This document shows, in pieces, positions 6,693 to 9,828 of a stretch of 9,828 nucleotides of DNA. The translations under genes and the position numbers were made by a program. This DNA comes from an uncultured Peptococcaceae bacterium (GTDB lineage: Bacteria; Bacillota; Peptococcia; Peptococcales; Peptococcaceae), in assembly GCA_958451915.1 (NCBI GenBank), contig CAUDRX010000079.1:1-9828 (forward strand), in the 5' to 3' direction. The notes beneath the pieces were generated by a model. That model ran no database searches. It was not told where the DNA came from and saw only the letters and a program-made list of their open reading frames with translations. How positions within the stretch are numbered: position 1 is the first letter of the stretch; each line of letters starts with the position of its first letter.

Positions 6693-6709
6693 AGAAACGC
6701 AAGGGGTTT
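6674..6709 (+). repeat. 13-bp inverted repeat enclosing the -10 box: operator or terminator hairpin
   Basis: Bases 6674-6686 (ACCCCTTGTGTTT) pair with 6695-6707 (AAACGCAAGGGGT) over 13 positions with one T-G wobble. The eight-base loop TATAATAG holds the -10 hexamer. RNA started at this promoter would lack the left arm, so the hairpin can form only in transcripts arriving from upstream. A terminator for the obgE transcript is one reading, but the T-run after it (TTTACTCTT) is poor. A dyad operator for a repressor covering the -10 is the other reading. Confidence 0.6.
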
Positions 6710-6743
6710 ACTCTTATACCATGAGAAACGAGAGGTGTTTTCG

Positions 6744-7268
6744 ATGATGAAAAAGATCCTGGCAATGCTGCTCCTGATGACGCTGGCTTTGGTCGGTGTG
6801 ACGGGATGCGGGAATGATACGAGTGCGGAGGCGCCAAGCTTTGTCGAGAAAGTGTATGCCGCCAAGAACCCTTACATCGAAAATACGACCGCTGACAACG
6901 AGCTGATCAAGCTTTTGGGACTGAGCAAATATGGCAAATATACCCTGGATGTACAGGATGGGTCTGAGCCATATACGCTGAACATCCGCTTCATGTACCT
7001 CAACAGTGATGTGGATGTCAGCACGATGGATGGAACGATGGTCAGTGCCGCTGCCGTTCTCCTGGCCATGATCGGCGACTGCGGTCAGGTCGCATGGAGT
7101 TATCCAGGGACCGATGGCGCAGCGATCGGTGGTGGCGTGACACCAGATTATCTCAATGAGATCTATGGTGTCGATGTCAAGGCTGCCGGCGATGATCAGG
7201 AGGCGTTCCAGGCACTTTGCCAGACCTTCTATCCAGATAAGACTGCAGCAGCATCTGACGCAGAATAA
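6744..7268 (+). CDS. Lipoprotein, probable DUF4825 domain
   Basis: The 174-residue product starts MMKKILAMLL, has a hydrophobic signal segment and a lipobox VTGC with Cys22 as the likely lipidated residue. It should therefore be anchored on the outer face of the cytoplasmic membrane, or in the outer membrane if the host is a diderm. The mature part, with NPYIENTTADNELIKLLGL (42-60), an EPYTLNIRF strand (75-83) and a weakly hydrophobic helix SAAAVLLAMIGDCGQVAW (101-118), resembles the DUF4825 domain found in Firmicute lipoproteins and at the ends of BlaR1-like proteins. That assignment is from memory of the pattern. The start at 6744 is preceded by AGAGGTG (6731-6737) at six bases; 6747 is an equally possible ATG. 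It has its own promoter and a following terminator, so it looks monocistronic. Function unknown. Confidence 0.82.
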   Translation: MMKKILAMLLLMTLALVGVTGCGNDTSAEAPSFVEKVYAAKNPYIENTTADNELIKLLGLSKYGKYTLDVQDGSEPYTLNIRFMYLNSDVDVSTMDGTMVSAAAVLLAMIGDCGQVAWSYPGTDGAAIGGGVTPDYLNEIYGVDVKAAGDDQEAFQALCQTFYPDKTAAASDAE

Positions 7269-7274
7269 GAAGAG

Positions 7275-7318
7275 AAAAGGGGATCGTTCACAAGGGAGGG
7301 ACGGTCCCTTTTGCATTT
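7275..7318 (+). terminator. Probable terminator after the lipoprotein gene
   Basis: AAAAGGG (7275-7281) pairs with CCCTTTT (7306-7312). After a bulged G at 7282 the helix continues with ATCGTTC (7283-7289) against GGACGGT (7299-7305), which includes two wobble pairs, around a nine-base loop. TTTTGCATTT follows. The bulge and interrupted T-run make it weaker than the other terminators, so some readthrough into the next gene is plausible. Confidence 0.65.
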
Positions 7319-7337
7319 GAACGAAAGGAGGGTTGTC

Positions 7338-8102
7338 ATGCTCTGGCTCAACAAGCTCAGGAATCGCCTGGGGTTCAGCCGGCGACGTGCGTCCAGCCGC
7401 GCCCTGCGCCGCCGCAAATGGGAGAAGTACCGGCCTGTTATCCTCTTTATGCTGGCGCTTCTCGCTGTCATGGTGGCCATTGTGGCCTTGCTTGTTGTGA
7501 AGATCGGCATGCCTTTCTATGAGACGATGACGTCACCAGGGGCAGCACGGGACTGGGTGCTGTCCTTCGGCAGCTGGAGCTATCTGGTGCTGTTTGCGAT
7601 CATCTATCTGCAGGTCGTTATTGCGATCCTGCCGGGGGAACCCTTTCAGATCGCTGCCGGTCTGGCTTTCGGGCCAATAGTGGGATCTCTGATCTGCACG
7701 GTCGGGACGCTTCTGGCCTCGGTCACCACTTTTATGCTGACGCGCATCTTTGGCTACAAGCTCATCGAGTTCTTCTTTTCCGAGCGCACCCGCTCCAAGA
7801 TGGATCTGCGTGAATACAGCGAAGAAAGCATCGAACGCGTCGTTTTCATCGCCTTCCTCATCCCGGGCACGCCGAAGGATTTTCTCGCCTACGCCGTCGG
7901 TCTCACGCCGATCAGCCTGCGCACCTGGGTTCGCATCACCGTGATCGCCCGTTTTCCGCCGATCGTCATGGCGGTCCTCGGCGGGAATGCTTTGAGTGCG
8001 GGCAATTTTGACACCGCAGCAGCGACCATCCTCATTGGCAATGTGATCAGCCTCGGGGTCTATCTCATCTATGAGATCTATCATCGCCTGAAAAACAGAT
8101 AG
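7338..8102 (+). CDS. VTT-domain (TVP38/TMEM64 family) membrane protein
   Basis: The 254-residue polytopic protein belongs by pattern to the VTT/DedA superfamily, TVP38/TMEM64 branch. An arginine-rich cytoplasmic N-terminus (residues 8-32) precedes a first span at about 33-56. The family core shows LPGEPFQIAAGLAFG (98-112), with the conserved acidic residue Glu101 and a glycine-rich re-entrant stretch, and FLIPGTPKDFLAYAVGLTP (173-191). Further spans lie at about 80-97, 113-135, 205-216 and 228-247. Bacterial relatives have been linked to membrane homeostasis and lipid translocation, but the substrate here is unknown. The start at 7338 follows AAAGGAGG at six bases. I see no clear promoter of its own in the 69 bases before it; it may rely on readthrough from the lipoprotein gene. 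Confidence 0.9.
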   Translation: MLWLNKLRNRLGFSRRRASSRALRRRKWEKYRPVILFMLALLAVMVAIVALLVVKIGMPFYETMTSPGAARDWVLSFGSWSYLVLFAIIYLQVVIAILPGEPFQIAAGLAFGPIVGSLICTVGTLLASVTTFMLTRIFGYKLIEFFFSERTRSKMDLREYSEESIERVVFIAFLIPGTPKDFLAYAVGLTPISLRTWVRITVIARFPPIVMAVLGGNALSAGNFDTAAATILIGNVISLGVYLIYEIYHRLKNR

Positions 8103-8169
8103 TTCGGTATTAATTGCCGCAGATGAAGAGTGGCTTGTTCATTGAGCGTTTTATTGTTTATCGTTCATT

Positions 8170-8209
8170 AAAAAAGCACCATGCAAGGTTCTTGCATGGT
8201 GCTTTTGTC
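8170..8209. terminator. Bidirectional terminator between convergent genes
   Basis: A perfect 16-bp inverted repeat pairs 8172-8187 with 8191-8206 (core GCACCATGCAAG) around the three-base loop GTT. On the plus strand it ends in TTTTGTCTTT; on the minus strand the A-run 8170-8175 gives six T. It lies between the VTT gene (+) and the aconitase gene (-) and should terminate both. The remainder of the intergenic stretch (8103-8169) is AT-rich with no gene. Confidence 0.92.
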
Positions 8210-8227
8210 TTTGCTGGAAAACGGGAC

Positions 8228-9828
8228 TTACTTGCCGTGTTTGATGGAGGTCAGGAGGCCGCCTTCGAGGAGGAGACGTTCCTGACGTTCACCGAGTTCG
8301 AGAGCGAGCTCGTAGGTCTTGCCGGTGGTCTCATTCTTGACGGTGACCTTGCGGGCCTTGACCTGTGCAGGCAGGTCGCTGAAAGAGAGCACATCGCCGA
8401 GGCTGAAATCATCGTAATCTGCTGGGTTGACAAAGGTCAGCGGCAGGATGGCGTTGTTGATGAGGTTTGCCTTATGGATGCGCGCAAAGCTCTTGGCGAT
8501 GACGGCCTTGACGCCGAGATAGAGTGGGGCGAGGGCTGCATGTTCACGGCTGGAACCCTGGCCGTAGTTGTCACCGGCGACAATGATCGGTGCATATTCT
8601 GTGTCCTGCATTGCCTGGCAGCGGCCTGGGAATTCAGCATCGGATGGGGTGAGGCAGAAGTTGGCCAGGTGTGGGATGTTGGAGCGGAATGGCAGGAGGG
8701 ATGCATTGGAAGGCATGATGTGGTCGGTTGTGATATTGTCTTCCAGATAAGCAGCGACTTTCCCGCTGAAGGTCTCAGGTACAGGTTCGCCGAGTGGTAC
8801 GCCTTTGATGTTTGGTCCTTTGACGAGTGGGGTATGGCCGATCTTTTCATCGCTAGGGAAGATGAAAAGATGGTCGTCGCGGTCGTAGTGTTCTGGCACA
8901 CGCACGCCAGCGAGACGCTCGTCGCCGGCTGGGCTCGTGAGCACGCCGGTAATGGCGCTGATGGCAGCAGTCTCAGGGCTGACGAGATAGACCTGAGCGC
9001 TCTTGGTGCCGCTGCGGCCGAAGAAGTTGCGATTGAACGTGCGCAGGCTGATGCCGTCGGTGTTAGGTGCCTGGCCCATGCCGATGCAAGGACCGCAGCC
9101 ACATTCGAGGATGCGGGCGCCGGCTTCAAGGAAGATGGAAAGAATGCCGTCCGAAGCCATCTGCTTGAGGATGGTGCGGCTGCCTGGGCTGATGACGAGG
9201 CTGACGTTTTCAGCAACTTTCTGGCCCTTGAGGATGGCAGCACAGCGTGCCAGGTCAAGATAGGAAGAGTTGGTGCAGCTGCCAATAGCGACCTGGTTGA
9301 TCTTCATGCCGGAGAGGCTTTCCACGGTGACAACCTTATCCGGACTGTGTGGGCAGGCGGTCATCGGTTCAAGCGCAGAGAGATCGACATGGATGGTCTT
9401 GAGGTAGGTAGCATCGGCATCGGCAGAAAGTGGCACCCACTGGTCGCCGCGGCCCATGGATTCCATGTAGACTTTGGTGTTTTCATCGCTTGGGAAGATG
9501 GAGCAGGTGGCGCCGAGCTCTGCGCCCATGTTGGTGATGGTGGCGCGTTCCGGCACGTTGAGAGAACGGACGCCTTCGCCGCCGTACTCCACGATTTTGC
9601 CCACGCCGCCCTTGACGCTCATAATGCGCAGCACTTCCAAAATGACGTCTTTTGCCGAAACCCAGGGAGCTAATTTGCCGGTCAGATTGACCCGGACCAT
9701 CTTAGGCATTGTGATGTAGTAAGGGCCGCCACCCATGGCGACTGCTACGTCCAGACCGCCGGCGCCGAAGGCCAGCATGCCGATCCCGCCGCCGGTAGGG
9801 GTATGGCTGTCCGAACCGATCAGGGTTT
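8228..9828 (-). CDS. Aconitate hydratase, 5'-truncated by window edge
   Basis: Iron-sulfur enzyme that interconverts citrate and isocitrate through cis-aconitate in the cytoplasm. About 533 codons are visible, and the frame stays open to the window edge. Visible residues begin TLIGSDSHTPTGGGIG, a core aconitase motif. The [4Fe-4S] ligands are the Cys in GSCTNSSYLD (visible residue 184) and two in CGCGPCIGM (244 and 247). NFFGRSGTKSAQVYLVSPETA and the swivel-domain motif GDNYGQGSSREHAAL with its catalytic serine are intact. Domain order is the aconitase order, with the small swivel domain at the C-terminus. Size suggests the compact monomeric type of roughly 640 residues, so about 100 N-terminal residues and the promoter lie outside. 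A homoaconitase or other family member is possible but less likely. The stop at 8228-8230 faces the shared terminator. Confidence 0.93.
   Translation of the reverse strand, partial: TLIGSDSHTPTGGGIGMLAFGAGGLDVAVAMGGGPYYITMPKMVRVNLTGKLAPWVSAKDVILEVLRIMSVKGGVGKIVEYGGEGVRSLNVPERATITNMGAELGATCSIFPSDENTKVYMESMGRGDQWVPLSADADATYLKTIHVDLSALEPMTACPHSPDKVVTVESLSGMKINQVAIGSCTNSSYLDLARCAAILKGQKVAENVSLVISPGSRTILKQMASDGILSIFLEAGARILECGCGPCIGMGQAPNTDGISLRTFNRNFFGRSGTKSAQVYLVSPETAAISAITGVLTSPAGDERLAGVRVPEHYDRDDHLFIFPSDEKIGHTPLVKGPNIKGVPLGEPVPETFSGKVAAYLEDNITTDHIMPSNASLLPFRSNIPHLANFCLTPSDAEFPGRCQAMQDTEYAPIIVAGDNYGQGSSREHAALAPLYLGVKAVIAKSFARIHKANLINNAILPLTFVNPADYDDFSLGDVLSFSDLPAQVKARKVTVKNETTGKTYELALELGERQERLLLEGGLLTSIKHGK

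Noticed and set aside
8137..8169. Direct repeat GTTCATT (8137-8143 and 8163-8169)
   Set aside because: Seven bases in AT-rich intergenic DNA, only two copies; expected by chance and not near a start codon.
8114..9673. 519-codon open frame on the plus strand
   Set aside because: It lies exactly opposite the aconitase gene, has no family motif, runs through the bidirectional terminator and has no Shine-Dalgarno. It is an antisense shadow of a GC-biased gene.

Overview
The window is a gene-dense stretch of a bacterial chromosome with no mobile element, CRISPR array, rRNA or tRNA that I can see. It looks moderately GC-rich by eye. Shine-Dalgarno sites are strong, the rplU-prp-rpmA block is of the Firmicutes kind, and L27 carries the N-terminal extension found in Firmicutes and some related phyla. 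A moderately GC-rich anaerobic Firmicute, perhaps of the Negativicutes, is my best guess, but the taxonomic call is inference.

Layout, left to right: (1) bases 1-1592 (+): most of an oleate hydratase gene, 5'-truncated by the window edge, ending in a strong hairpin. (2) 1629-2750 (+): a ribosomal protein operon with a near-consensus promoter whose -35 box lies inside the preceding terminator, a leader of about 108 bases, rplU (L21), prp (the protease that trims L27) and rpmA (L27 with its cleavable extension), closed by a terminator. (3) 2771-6639 (+): a membrane-associated MutS-family ATPase, obgE overlapping it by 11 bases, and two small membrane proteins of unknown function. (4) 6663-7318 (+): an independently promoted lipoprotein with a likely DUF4825 domain; its -10 box sits in the loop of a long inverted repeat. 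(5) 7338-8102 (+): a VTT/TVP38-TMEM64-type membrane protein. (6) 8172-8206: a bidirectional terminator. (7) 8228-9828 (-): an aconitate hydratase gene, convergent and truncated at its 5' end by the window edge.

Functionally the centre of the window is ribosome biogenesis: L21 and L27 of the large subunit, the protease that matures L27, and Obg, a GTPase of 50S assembly. The MutS-like ATPase sits between rpmA and obgE, where many Firmicutes have either nothing or a small gene, and it is translationally linked to obgE. The flanks are metabolic: fatty-acid hydration on the left and citrate/isocitrate interconversion on the right.

I found no evidence for an exotic undescribed system. The points most worth a second look are the MutS-like gene's domain architecture and position, two separate promoter/hairpin overlaps, and the uncharacterised membrane proteins and lipoprotein after obgE.
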